64,000 nucleotides of DNA from positions 1 through 64,000 of the forward strand of contig CASDXV010000003.1 in assembly GCA_949285255.1 (NCBI GenBank), given 5' to 3'. Origin of the DNA: an uncultured bacterium. Its GTDB lineage: Bacteria; Cyanobacteriota; Vampirovibrionia; Gastranaerophilales; Gastranaerophilaceae. A model generated the notes under the pieces. It was not told the origin of the DNA. It saw only the letters and a list, made by a program, of their open reading frames with translations, and ran no database searches. The position numbers were made by a program, and so were the translations under genes. Shown here in pieces: positions 16,346 through 24,647 of the stretch; position 1 is the stretch's first letter, and each line of letters begins with the position of its first letter.

Positions 16346-17221
16346 GCGCTTATTTGCACTTGTTTGAACAATTTTTTTAATGTATTGCCCATAATCGTTG
16401 TTATACTTTTTAGCCAAATCAAGAAGCTGTTCTTCTTTTATGTAGCCCATTCTCCAAGCTACTTCTTCAATGCAGGCAATTTTCATGCCCGTATTTATCT
16501 CCATGGATTTAATAAAGTTTGCAGCCTGAAGCAGGCTTTCAAAAGTTCCCGTATCAAGCCAAGCAAAGCCGCGTCCTAAGATTTCAACATCGAGTTTTTG
16601 GTTTTTAAGATAAATATTGTTCAAATCAGTAATCTCAAGCTCGCCTCTTTGTGAGGGTTTAAGAGTTTTTGCATATTCAACAACATTTTTATCGTAAAAA
16701 TAAAGACCTGTTACGGCGTAGTTTGAGCGCGGGTTTTGAGGTTTTTCTTCAATCGAGATTGCTCTGTTGTTGTTATCAAATTCAACAACGCCAAAGCGGT
16801 GCGGGTCATTTACCGCATAGCCAAAAACAGTAGCGCCCGTTGTTTTTTGTCCTACACGTTTTAGCATGGAAGAAAATCCAAAGCCGTGGAAAATGTTATC
16901 ACCCAATATAAGAGCGCAAGGCTCGTTGTTGATAAAATCTTGTGCTATAAGGAAACTGTCGGCTATACCTCTTGGTACATCCTGTATCATATAAGAAAAC
17001 TTAACGCCTATTTGTGAGCCGTCACCTAAGACTTTTTCAAAGTTTTGAATGTCAGAGGCGTTTGTGATGATTAAAATATCTCTTATTCCTGCAAGTAAAA
17101 GCGTTGTGATAGGATAATAAATCATCGGCTTATCATAGACAGGAAGAAGTATTTTTGATATCGGTAAAGACGCCGGATAAAGCCTTGAGCCTGCGCCCCC
17201 CGCAAGAATTATGCCTTTCAT
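16322..17221 (-). CDS. rmlA: Glucose-1-phosphate thymidylyltransferase
   Basis: 299 residues. The nucleotide loop L-A-G-G-A-G-S-R-L-Y-P is at 6-16, with P-I-S-K-I-L-L-P-V-Y-D-K-P-M-I-Y-Y-P, L-G-D-N-I-F-H-G and E-E-K-P. It makes dTDP-glucose from dTTP and glucose-1-phosphate, the first step to dTDP-rhamnose and other deoxysugars for LPS. rmlB, C and D are not in the window. It starts nine bases after recA and is probably read from the recA promoter. Confidence 0.95.
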   Translation of the reverse strand: MKGIILAGGAGSRLYPASLPISKILLPVYDKPMIYYPITTLLLAGIRDILIITNASDIQNFEKVLGDGSQIGVKFSYMIQDVPRGIADSFLIAQDFINNEPCALILGDNIFHGFGFSSMLKRVGQKTTGATVFGYAVNDPHRFGVVEFDNNNRAISIEEKPQNPRSNYAVTGLYFYDKNVVEYAKTLKPSQRGELEITDLNNIYLKNQKLDVEILGRGFAWLDTGTFESLLQAANFIKSMEINTGMKIACIEEVAWRMGYIKEEQLLDLAKKYNNDYGQYIKKIVQTSANKRLNSNTVV

Positions 17222-17230
17222 TTATTTTCC

Positions 17231-18301
17231 TTATTCGTTTTCTTCTTTTACTTCATTTTTAACTGCAGCATTTTTTGCGGCAGCGAGTTTTTCTCTTACT
17301 TTTGTTTCAATTTCAGCTAAAATATCGGGATTAGCTTCCAGGAATTCTTTTGATTTATCTCTGCCTTGTCCCAGTTTTTCATCGTTGTAGCTAAACCAAG
17401 CACCCGCTTTTTTAACTATATCCATATTAACTGCAACATCAAGTATATTGCCGATAGCGCAGATGCCTTTTCCGTATATTATGTCAAATTCTGCAATTCT
17501 AAACGGCGGAGCTACTTTGTTTTTAACAACTTTAACTTTAACTCTGTTACCGATGTCCTCGCCGTCTTTGTTTTTAACCGAGTCAATTCTTCTTATATCA
17601 AGTCTTACTGAAGCATAGTATTTAAGAGCGTTACCACCCGTTGTAGTTTCAGGGTTGCCAAACATTATACCGATTTTTTGTCTTAATTGGTTAATGAAAA
17701 TAACGGTCGTATTTGTTTTGCCCACAATACCTGTTAATTTTCTCAATGCTTTTGACATAAGTCTTGCTTGAAGACCCATTTGCTGCTCGTCCATAGCCTT
17801 TTCAATTTCTGCTTTTGGTACAAGAGCTGCAACAGAGTCGATGACTATTACATCAATAGCGCCTGAGCGCACGAGTTCTTCCGTTATTTCAAGGGCTTGT
17901 TCACCTGTGTCCGGTTGAGATATTAAAAGCTCATCTACATTAACGCCTAAATTTCTTGCATACTCAGGGTCAAGAGCGTGCTCTGCGTCAATAAACGCTG
18001 CTATGCCGCCTTTTTTTTGAGATTCTGCTACGATGTGCTGGGCAAGTGTTGTTTTACCGCTTGACTCAGGGCCGTATATTTCTATAACTCTGCCTTTTGG
18101 CACACCGCCTATACCAAGCGCTATATCAAGAGCTAAAGCGCCTGTGGGTATGTATTCAACATTTAGAGTTGATTTATCGCCAAGGCGCATAATCGAGCCT
18201 TTGCCGAAGTCTTTTTCTATTTTATCAAGTGCAAGCTTAAGAGCCTTGTCTTTGCCTGCTTTTATCTCATCAAGTTCTTTTTCTTTAACAGCGTCTGCCA
18301 T
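17231..18301 (-). CDS. recA: Recombinase RecA
   Basis: 356 residues, normal length. Walker [10 protein letters not shown] at 77-85, [11 protein letters not shown], the L1/L2 loops and [10 protein letters not shown] are intact. It forms ATP-dependent filaments on single-stranded DNA for recombination and SOS. The TATAAT at 18336-18341 gives a start at 18329 and a 28-base leader with an AGAGGAA ribosome site. The -10 box overlaps the one serving kdsA. No LexA box was recognised. Confidence 0.98.
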   Translation of the reverse strand: MADAVKEKELDEIKAGKDKALKLALDKIEKDFGKGSIMRLGDKSTLNVEYIPTGALALDIALGIGGVPKGRVIEIYGPESSGKTTLAQHIVAESQKKGGIAAFIDAEHALDPEYARNLGVNVDELLISQPDTGEQALEITEELVRSGAIDVIVIDSVAALVPKAEIEKAMDEQQMGLQARLMSKALRKLTGIVGKTNTTVIFINQLRQKIGIMFGNPETTTGGNALKYYASVRLDIRRIDSVKNKDGEDIGNRVKVKVVKNKVAPPFRIAEFDIIYGKGICAIGNILDVAVNMDIVKKAGAWFSYNDEKLGQGRDKSKEFLEANPDILAEIETKVREKLAAAKNAAVKNEVKEENE

Positions 18302-18335
18302 CTTAGTTCCTCTTACTTCCCTAATCTATAAAAAT

Positions 18336-18345
18336 ATTATATAAT
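18336..18345. promoter_or_regulatory. Overlapping back-to-back -10 boxes of recA and kdsA
   Basis: The palindrome ATTATATAAT reads TATAAT on the plus strand (18340-18345, for kdsA) and TATAAT on the minus strand (18336-18341, for recA). RNA polymerase can bind in only one direction at a time, so the two genes should compete for the site. Confidence 0.75.
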
Positions 18346-18352
18346 AAAACCC

Positions 18353-19174
18353 ATGAAAACTGTACAACTTAACAATTTTGAAATAGGTAAAGACAAACTC
18401 ACCATTTTTGCAGGCCCTTGCGTTATAGAAAATATGGACATGCTTCGTCAGTGCGCAAAAAGGCTTAAGGAAATTTGTCTTGAACTTGATATAAACTACA
18501 TTTTTAAAGCTTCTTTTGATAAGGCAAATCGCTCCTCAATTACATCATACAGAGGTCCGGGGCTTAAAGAGGGGCTTTTGATGTTATCAAAAATAAAAGA
18601 AGAATTTGAAGTACCTATAGTGACTGATTTTCATGAGTCAAATCAAGCTTCTGAGGTGGCTAAAGTCGCTGATGTATTACAGATTCCCGCTTTTTTATGC
18701 AGACAAACTGATATGCTAACCTCTGCCGCTAAAACAGGTAAAATTGTTAATATTAAAAAAGGTCAGTTTTTATCTCCTTATCAAATGGAGTCTTTGGCTA
18801 AAAAAGTTCTTGATTGTGACAATGACAAAATTTTAATCACCGAGCGCGGTACTAGCTTTGGCTATAATAATCTTGTTGTTGATATGCGCTCTATTGAAAT
18901 TATTCAGGATATGGGCTACCCTGTTGTGTTTGATGCTACACACAGTGTGCAGTTACCGGGCGGCAGAGGAGAATCGTCAGGCGGAGAGAGAAAGTTTGTA
19001 CCTCTCCTTGCAAGAAGTGCCATAGTTTCAGGTGCAAGAGCACTGTTTTTTGAAATTCACCCATGCCCAAATTGTGCTAAATGTGACGGGGACAATATGA
19101 TAGCACTTGATGACGCGTATAAGCTTTTTAAAAACCTTAAAGAATTATTTGAACTTAGCAAAAAAATTATTTAA
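18353..19174 (+). CDS. kdsA: 3-deoxy-8-phosphooctulonate synthase (KDO-8-P synthase)
   Basis: 273 residues. It condenses arabinose-5-phosphate with phosphoenolpyruvate to KDO-8-phosphate, needed for the LPS inner core. F-A-G-P-C-V-I-E, S-F-D-K-A-N-R-S-S, T-D-F-H-E and G-R-G-E-S-S-G-G are intact, and Cys in P-C-V suits a metal-dependent type. This marks a diderm envelope. TATAAT is seven bases before the ATG and no Shine-Dalgarno is present, so a leaderless mRNA is predicted. It overlaps the next convergent gene by eight bases. Confidence 0.96.
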   Translation: MKTVQLNNFEIGKDKLTIFAGPCVIENMDMLRQCAKRLKEICLELDINYIFKASFDKANRSSITSYRGPGLKEGLLMLSKIKEEFEVPIVTDFHESNQASEVAKVADVLQIPAFLCRQTDMLTSAAKTGKIVNIKKGQFLSPYQMESLAKKVLDCDNDKILITERGTSFGYNNLVVDMRSIEIIQDMGYPVVFDATHSVQLPGGRGESSGGERKFVPLLARSAIVSGARALFFEIHPCPNCAKCDGDNMIALDDAYKLFKNLKELFELSKKII

Positions 19175-19400
19175 TGTCTTTAAAGCTGTCGCTTATGTGC
19201 TCTAAAAACTCTGTATATAAGAGCCTTTGCCTAAAGAGGTATTCTCTTAAATCTTCATTTGCGTAGTTAAATTTTGCAAACATGCCCATTTTGTTTAGCG
19301 TGTAGTTTAACTTTGCTTTGTTAACAAAATAAATTCTGTTGTGGTGTTTGACTTTGACATTTTTTGAGATGTTTGATTCCCGTAATTTCATCTTAAACAT
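19167..19400 (-). CDS. Small basic hypothetical protein
   Basis: 77 residues from the ATG at 19400; a TTG at 19412 is possible, but GAGG lies six to seven bases before 19400 and favours it. Basic N-terminal half, F-R-Q-R-L-L-Y-T-E-F-L-E-H-I in the second half. Not recognised. Confidence 0.55.
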   Translation of the reverse strand: MFKMKLRESNISKNVKVKHHNRIYFVNKAKLNYTLNKMGMFAKFNYANEDLREYLFRQRLLYTEFLEHISDSFKDIK

Positions 19401-19479
19401 ATTGAACCTCAACTTTTACGGTTAAGATTTTAATATGTTTTTTTTAAAAAAAACTAATGTATATTCCTACCTTAAATAT

Positions 19480-20259
19480 TTAAAAAATATTGGCATAAGA
19501 GGTCATATAATCGGTAATGACGCTAATTAGCATGGGTAAAATCCAAATCATAATCAAAGCTCCCATAATGGGTTTAAAAAGGAAGCTCAGCTGAAAGACG
19601 TTAACTTGCGGTGCGGTTTTAGAAATTATACCAAGGATGATGTCTTGCCCTAAGGTTGCAAGCAAAACAGGTGCTGCAAGCTGCATACCAAAGTAGAGCA
19701 CATTTGATGTAAGTAAAACAAGGTAATCAGGGTTTATGACCTGAGATAGGGGAATTATTGTCTGATACATTCCAAAAACGTCAAAACTTCTTATAAAAGC
19801 ATTTATCAGCCAATACGCTCCGCCCGCGCTTATAAAAATAATCAACCCTAAAATTGTAAAATAGTTACCCAAAATAGATGTTTGAGAACGTGTTGTAGGG
19901 TCAAGCACCATAGCAGAAGATAAGCCCATTTGCATATTTATCATATCGCCTCCGGCGCTTATTGCAGCAAGTACACAGTTTGCAATGTAGCCTAAAATTG
20001 CTCCAAATGCGTAGTTAAGTAAAATTGCAAGAAGTATTGAAGTATGCTCGGGTATTGGCTGCGGCTTTACGAGCATTGTCACAATAACGGTAACAATAAG
20101 TGCCAGTGCAATCCTTACCATGGAGGGAACTTCTTTTCTGTTAAAAGGCGGAGCAAACTGCATCAGCCCCAACAGGCGGCTGAAAACCATTATTCCCGCG
20201 CCCAGTGCAAGATTGAGCTCGGGAAAAAGTTTTGCAAATTGTGCCAAAAATAAATCCAT
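19480..20259 (-). CDS. fliR: Flagellar/type III export protein FliR
   Basis: 259 residues with about six membrane helices and the family's pattern: a start near F-S-R-L-L-G-L-M-Q-F-A-P-P-F, S-A-G-G-D-M-I-N-M-Q-M-G-L-S, and D-P-T-T-R-S-Q. FliR (SctT in injectisomes) helps build the export gate with FliP and FliQ in the inner membrane. It is last in the operon and six bases after the secreted-protein gene. No FlhB partner follows. Confidence 0.93.
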   Translation of the reverse strand: MDLFLAQFAKLFPELNLALGAGIMVFSRLLGLMQFAPPFNRKEVPSMVRIALALIVTVIVTMLVKPQPIPEHTSILLAILLNYAFGAILGYIANCVLAAISAGGDMINMQMGLSSAMVLDPTTRSQTSILGNYFTILGLIIFISAGGAYWLINAFIRSFDVFGMYQTIIPLSQVINPDYLVLLTSNVLYFGMQLAAPVLLATLGQDIILGIISKTAPQVNVFQLSFLFKPIMGALIMIWILPMLISVITDYMTSYANIF

Positions 20260-20264
20260 GGTTT

Positions 20265-20648
20265 TTAGGGTTCTATTCTGCAGTTACCTACTATCGCGCC
20301 CATTTTTTTGTTGTCGTTATTTATGTCGTAGTTAATAGAGCTTGAATTGCCGTCTTGTGTGAATATTTCAAAATATGAGCTTGAGGTGTTAAATGTCTTT
20401 ATAACAAGGGTGCTTGCAGCTCTTTTACCTTGCTCGAAAGGTTCATTGTCAAGGAAGAAAAATCTTAAATTGCTTCTGTCTCCAAGGTTTACATTTTCAA
20501 TTATAGAAGGGCAGCTTATTGTATATCTTGAATAAGGTCTTAAACCTACACTGTCGCCTTGGCGAAATATACTGTTGGCGTCTATTTCATAAGCTAATGT
20601 TGAACCTGCAAAAAGTAAAAGTGCAAGTGCCGTTAGAATTTTTTTCAT
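20265..20648 (-). CDS. Secreted small protein inside the export operon
   Basis: 127 residues with a clean signal peptide (M-K-K-I-L-T-A-L-A-L-L-L-F-A-G-S-T-L-A). The mature part is beta-rich, with two Cys that could pair. Not recognised. It lies between fliQ and fliR, abutting fliQ, and is clearly co-transcribed. Flagellar operons do not normally carry a gene here, so it may be a periplasmic accessory of this export system. Confidence 0.72.
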   Translation of the reverse strand: MKKILTALALLLFAGSTLAYEIDANSIFRQGDSVGLRPYSRYTISCPSIIENVNLGDRSNLRFFFLDNEPFEQGKRAASTLVIKTFNTSSSYFEIFTQDGNSSSINYDINNDNKKMGAIVGNCRIEP

Positions 20649-21143
20649 TTATTTACCTCCCATTATTTTATTTCTTTCAATGAAATTAGGTGTCGGGTTT
20701 GCTCCTCTTCTTGTTGGGCCGTAAAGGTGCTTTTCCGCTTTATCAACCCAAGGGAGCTTTCCGGGGTTTTTCATAATTTCATTCAAGTCTTTTTGAGAAC
20801 CGTCAACCTTGTCATACATTTCATTTGTAAAAGGACGGGTGTATTTGTAGTAGTTTGAATCAAGGACAAATTCGTCATTTTTTGGAACTACGTTAAAGGC
20901 AATGGCTGAACCTTCTATGACAAATTCAGTCAGGATTTTAATATACCACATACCAAGAACTATAATGGTTAAAAACACAAGCAAAATCTTTGGCGCTGCG
21001 GCGATTGTTTGCTCTTGTACCTGAGTTACCGCCTGCAAGATACCTACAACAAGACCAATGCCCGCTGCAACAAGTACGCAGGGTAGTGATACCATAAGCA
21101 TCACCATAAAACCTTTAGCAAGATATTCTACAAGTATTTCCAT
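20649..21143 (-). CDS. fliQ: Flagellar/type III export protein FliQ with long C-terminal extension
   Basis: 164 residues, against about 89 normally. Residues 1-85 match the family: two membrane helices with G-I-L-Q-A-V-T-Q-V-Q-E-Q-T between them. Residues 86-164 form a hydrophilic tail rich in Asn, Lys and Tyr with no known domain. FliQ (SctS) stacks on FliP/FliR in the export gate. The start codon overlaps the fliP stop by one base. Confidence 0.9.
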   Translation of the reverse strand: MEILVEYLAKGFMVMLMVSLPCVLVAAGIGLVVGILQAVTQVQEQTIAAAPKILLVFLTIIVLGMWYIKILTEFVIEGSAIAFNVVPKNDEFVLDSNYYKYTRPFTNEMYDKVDGSQKDLNEIMKNPGKLPWVDKAEKHLYGPTRRGANPTPNFIERNKIMGGK

Positions 21144-21781
21144 CAGTTAAAGCTCTCCACAAGTCCTTTGACAATAAGACTCCAGCCGTCAACCGCGATA
21201 AATATAAGCAGTTTAAAGGGAAGAGAGATAATTGTCGGTGATAACATAAACATACCCAAAGCAAGAAGAATGTTTGCCACAACAAGGTCAAGGACAATAA
21301 AGGGTATAAATATTATAAAACCTATTTCAAATGCTGTTTTTAATTCACTTACTATATAAGCGGGCGCTACTTCCCAAAGTGTTAATTCATCGGGGCTGGA
21401 TGGCGGCTGCTTTCTTGTTTTTTCGACAAAAAACGCTAAATCCCCTTGCCTTGTTTGCTTTAGCATAAATTCTTTAAGAGGTTTTGAACCTTCTTGTATG
21501 CACATTACAAGGTTTCCGTTTTTATACGCAGGCTGTCCCGCTTTTACCATCTGGTCAAAAACAGGCGACATAGTATAGAAAGTTAAAATCATAGAAAGCC
21601 CTATAAGTACAATAGCAGGTGGAACGCTCTGTGTACCGAGAGCGGTTTTGAGCATTGAAAAAACTATGGTAAATCTTAAAAAAGAAGTCATACACGAAAA
21701 AACCAACGGCAGCAATGAAAAAAGGGTCATTACCACCAGAAGTTGTATAACGGGATTCATATCTTTTAAAAGTACATCCAT
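21143..21781 (-). CDS. fliP: Flagellar/type III export protein FliP
   Basis: 212 residues. M-T-S-F-L-R-F-T-I-V-F-S-M-L, A-L-G-T-Q-S-V-P-P, F-I-P-F-I-V-L-D-L-V-V-A-N-I-L-L-A-L-G-M and L-P-F-K-L-L-I-F-I are typical of FliP/SctR. It lacks the cleaved signal peptide of E. coli FliP, as in SctR proteins. A flanking FliO argues for a flagellar-type system, so the label is FliP with some doubt. It is the core pore of the export gate. Confidence 0.92.
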   Translation of the reverse strand: MDVLLKDMNPVIQLLVVMTLFSLLPLVFSCMTSFLRFTIVFSMLKTALGTQSVPPAIVLIGLSMILTFYTMSPVFDQMVKAGQPAYKNGNLVMCIQEGSKPLKEFMLKQTRQGDLAFFVEKTRKQPPSSPDELTLWEVAPAYIVSELKTAFEIGFIIFIPFIVLDLVVANILLALGMFMLSPTIISLPFKLLIFIAVDGWSLIVKGLVESFN

Positions 21782-21782
21782 A

Positions 21783-22193
21783 TTAAAATCTTTCTTTTTT
21801 TGAATTTATTTCTTTTAAAATACTTCTCATGACATTTTTAGAGCCGTTGTCGGATTTTTTAAGCTCAAGGAGTTTTTCTTCAAGCGTGTTTATAGGTATT
21901 TCTTTTTTCGGTGTTTGAATTTGCTCTGTTGTTTGATTTTTTTCTTTGTTTTCAAGTTTGGCAAGAAAAGTTGTTGAGTCCACATCAGCTGCTATGAGGA
22001 ATTTTTCATCTTCCCAGTTTATTACATAGAGAGATTTTCTCTGATTTAGCCTTAGCATATCCTCAATTTTAAGTTTAGAAATATGTGTATTTGTCTGGTT
22101 TAAAACGACATTTTTATAAACCGCAAATGCCACAAAGATTACTCCAAGCATTGCAAGCGTATAGAAAATAAAAGCTATGATGTGTGTTGTCAT
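21783..22193 (-). CDS. fliO: FliO-like protein
   Basis: 136 residues: one N-terminal membrane helix (about 5-28), then R-K-S-L-Y-V-I-N-W-E-D-E-K-F-L-I-A-A-D, which fits the FliO beta domain (L-x-x-K-R-S-L-x-V-V...L-L-G-V-T). A charged tail follows. FliO helps FliP assemble. Known FliO genes are flagellar, not injectisome, which helps classify the operon. It is one base upstream of fliP. Confidence 0.75.
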   Translation of the reverse strand: MTTHIIAFIFYTLAMLGVIFVAFAVYKNVVLNQTNTHISKLKIEDMLRLNQRKSLYVINWEDEKFLIAADVDSTTFLAKLENKEKNQTTEQIQTPKKEIPINTLEEKLLELKKSDNGSKNVMRSILKEINSKKERF

Positions 22194-22202
22194 TTTTATC
22201 CT

Positions 22203-23504
22203 TTACTTTTCTTCTTCAAAATCCGAGTAATCAAAGTCCTCTTCTACATCATTTTTTGCTGCAGGGGAGGGAGCGCTCTGAGGTCTTGGTTTTGCCGCTG
22301 CTTGAGGCTGAGGCTGTCTTTGAGGTGCTCTTTGAGCTGCCTGAGCTTGCGGCGCTGCCTTGTGAGCAGCTTGAGGCTGAGGAGTTTTTTGAGCATTTTG
22401 AGCTTGCGCTTGAGGCTTTGCAGCTTGTGCTTGCGGTTTTGGTTTATTTGCTTCTTCACTTATAATTTCATTAATTTTAACCGCATATTTATCATTTATA
22501 ATGACAAGTTCGCCTTTTGCAACGGTTTTATCCTCAACCAGAAGAGAAATTTCGTTGTTAAAAATAGAACCTAAGTCAACAACAAGTCCTTTTGAGATGT
22601 GCTTTAGCTCTCCTAAGGTCATTTTAACCTTTTTAAAGCGTGCACTGACTTCTATTTGTATATCATCCCACATATTTTTATTTGTATTCTCCTCTCTGTC
22701 GATGTCATGTTCTTCTTCATCAAGCTCTATCATTAAAGCAGGGTCGGGGTTTACCTTGAAGTCTTTTTCAGATGTGCCTGTTATGATTTTCATTTTGTTT
22801 ACGGCACTATTCTCAAGCAGTATTATGTCCCCTTGCGCGATGTTTTTCAAATCGTTAAGGGTGATTTTTGAGCTTCCTGCTTCAATATCAAGAGCGGCGG
22901 ATAAGTTTTTGAATTCTTCTTCGCTGAAGTTTACCTGTTTTTTAAGTTCTTTTTTGTTAATCCTTGAATAAGGCAGCGTGATAATTATTTTTGAGTTTTT
23001 ATCGTCTTTGTTTTTTATTACTATTATAAAGTTATAAATATCTTTGTTTTTAAGTTCAAACTTGTTTAAGTTTTCAACAGGGATAAGGCTTTCACTGAAT
23101 GATTTGTAGATAAAATCACAATATGCGTTAAGGATTTTTATCTCAAGTTCGGATAAGTCAATAAGCTTGAATTCAGGGGAATTTGAACCAAATGCGTTGT
23201 GTAAAAATAATCTTGCAAACTCATCAGAAAGTCTTATTGTAACAGGAGGAGTGTGGCTTGAGGGTACTTGGCTTGTAAAGAATGAATCACCCTTTAAGTA
23301 CCTGTCATCTTTCATTTTTTCCAGTTTATTTATGTCAAAAAGACGAAATTCAAACTCGTCTTCCCAGAAGTTTTGTGTTGCTTCTTTTATTTTAGGCAAA
23401 TAAGAGCCGTCAAATTCCGCAAGAACGCTCGAAATTTGACCACATTCTTTTTCATTGAAGATGTTTTCAAAACTCCCCTGTGTGCTCAATTTTACCTTAT
23501 TCAA
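22203..23504 (-). CDS. Tandem SPOA-domain C-ring protein (FliN/FliM/SctQ-like)
   Basis: About 433 residues. An N-terminal region (1-195) is followed by a first SPOA-like domain (about 200-255, L-N-D-L-K-N-I-A-Q-G-D-I-I) and a second (about 290-355, M-T-L-G-E-L-K-H-I-S-K-G-L-V-V-D-L). A low-complexity Q/A/P/K tail (about 362-420) ends in acidic residues. Two SPOA domains in one protein after an N-terminal region is the SctQ layout, while flagella usually split FliM and FliN. It probably forms the cytoplasmic ring or sorting platform. The start is uncertain: a TTG at 23504 overlaps one TATAAT, and a TTG at 23489 lies just after an AGG. It leads the operon. Confidence 0.78.
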   Translation of the reverse strand: MNKVKLSTQGSFENIFNEKECGQISSVLAEFDGSYLPKIKEATQNFWEDEFEFRLFDINKLEKMKDDRYLKGDSFFTSQVPSSHTPPVTIRLSDEFARLFLHNAFGSNSPEFKLIDLSELEIKILNAYCDFIYKSFSESLIPVENLNKFELKNKDIYNFIIVIKNKDDKNSKIIITLPYSRINKKELKKQVNFSEEEFKNLSAALDIEAGSSKITLNDLKNIAQGDIILLENSAVNKMKIITGTSEKDFKVNPDPALMIELDEEEHDIDREENTNKNMWDDIQIEVSARFKKVKMTLGELKHISKGLVVDLGSIFNNEISLLVEDKTVAKGELVIINDKYAVKINEIISEEANKPKPQAQAAKPQAQAQNAQKTPQPQAAHKAAPQAQAAQRAPQRQPQPQAAAKPRPQSAPSPAAKNDVEEDFDYSDFEEEK

Positions 23505-23570
23505 TTATACTTATCCGTAATTATTATATATTTTAGTATAAAGTCGGGCAATTTGTTAATTTTTTATACA

Positions 23571-23816
23571 TTATTGCTCATCGGGTGTGTTTTTTTCAAA
23601 AATATTCTGTTTCTCGAGCTTCTTGGGGTCAACTTTTACCATAAAACCGCACTTTGAGCAGGCCAGAATTTTTTTTGTCGAATCAATGGGGACAAAGATA
23701 TGCTCGCATTTTTGTTCTTCTTGCACGTCAAGTTTGGGGGTTTGTTTTTTAAAAAGTTTAAAACTCCCGTCTTTATTTTTTTTATAAATACTTGCTATGA
23801 GTTCAAATATATACAT
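23571..23816 (-). CDS. Small zinc-ribbon-like protein
   Basis: 81 residues. One Cys-x-His pair (K-C-E-H-I-F-V-P) and a later C-S-K-C-G-F-M-V form a zinc-knuckle pattern in a lysine-rich protein. Not recognised. It is divergent from the isomerase-like gene at 23847, and the two starts are 30 bases apart. Confidence 0.55.
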   Translation of the reverse strand: MYIFELIASIYKKNKDGSFKLFKKQTPKLDVQEEQKCEHIFVPIDSTKKILACSKCGFMVKVDPKKLEKQNIFEKNTPDEQ

Positions 23817-23846
23817 ATCCTGTTTTTTTAATTATAATTTTATTAT

Positions 23847-24647
23847 ATGAAAAATCAATTTAAAAAGTTTATATCTTCAACTGTTGACTATCACAATTTT
23901 AGAGGCGCCCTTGATATAGCATCCGAACTTAACTGCGGTATAGAAATCAGCAGATTTGGCAAGCTTAAAGATATTGAAAACTCTTTTGACATTACAAAAA
24001 AAGAATATCTGGCTGCGCTAAAAGATTTTGACGGGGATGTAACACTCCATGGGTTTTTCTCTAACTTAAATGTTGCCTCAAAAGACCCGCTAATCCGTGA
24101 GGTGTCTGAAAAAAGATATTACCAAAGTCTTGAATTAGCATCGGAATTTGGTGCAAAGACGGTTATTTTTCATACTTGTTTTAATAATTTATTAAAGCAC
24201 AGAGAATACAGGCAGATGTATTTTCAAAGGAATATTGAATTTTTCCATGAGTTTATTCCTTATTTTGAAAAAGAGGGGATAACAGTTACTCTTGAAAATG
24301 TCCATGAAAGCGACTGGGAGCTTATAAGAAGTATTGTCGCTACAATTAATTCTCCAAATTTAAAAGTTACAATTGATATAGGACATTGCAATTTGCACTC
24401 TGATTATCCGGTGTCGGAGTGGATTAGAAACTATGGCATAATGCTTCATCATATGCATTTTCACAACAATTACAGAGATGAAGACTCGCACAGTTCGCTT
24501 TTAAACGGTTCGCTTGATATCGAGCCTATTATAAAAACCCTAAAAGATATGTGCCTTTTGCCTCAAATTACTTTTGAGATTTTTGATAAGGATGCGCTTT
24601 TTGAGAGTGTAAAATATTTTGATGAAGTGGTGGAGAGGGTTAATTAA
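23847..24647 (+). CDS. Xylose-isomerase-like TIM-barrel protein
   Basis: 266 residues of the sugar phosphate isomerase/epimerase (AP endonuclease 2) fold: G-I-E-I-S-R-F near 31, V-T-L-H-G-F-F, V-I-F-H-T, T-L-E-N-V-H-E, D-I-G-H-C-N-L-H and the M-H-F-H-N-N motif, ending with T-F-E-I-F. These are the usual metal-binding Glu, His and Asp positions. The substrate is unknown. A TATAAT lies eight bases before the ATG. Confidence 0.82.
   Translation: MKNQFKKFISSTVDYHNFRGALDIASELNCGIEISRFGKLKDIENSFDITKKEYLAALKDFDGDVTLHGFFSNLNVASKDPLIREVSEKRYYQSLELASEFGAKTVIFHTCFNNLLKHREYRQMYFQRNIEFFHEFIPYFEKEGITVTLENVHESDWELIRSIVATINSPNLKVTIDIGHCNLHSDYPVSEWIRNYGIMLHHMHFHNNYRDEDSHSSLLNGSLDIEPIIKTLKDMCLLPQITFEIFDKDALFESVKYFDEVVERVN

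Noticed and set aside
19480-23504. A classical non-flagellar type III (injectisome) locus
   Set aside because: The SPOA protein and FliP resemble injectisome parts, but FliO is present and no needle, secretin or SctU gene is in the window. I kept the neutral flagellar/type III label.
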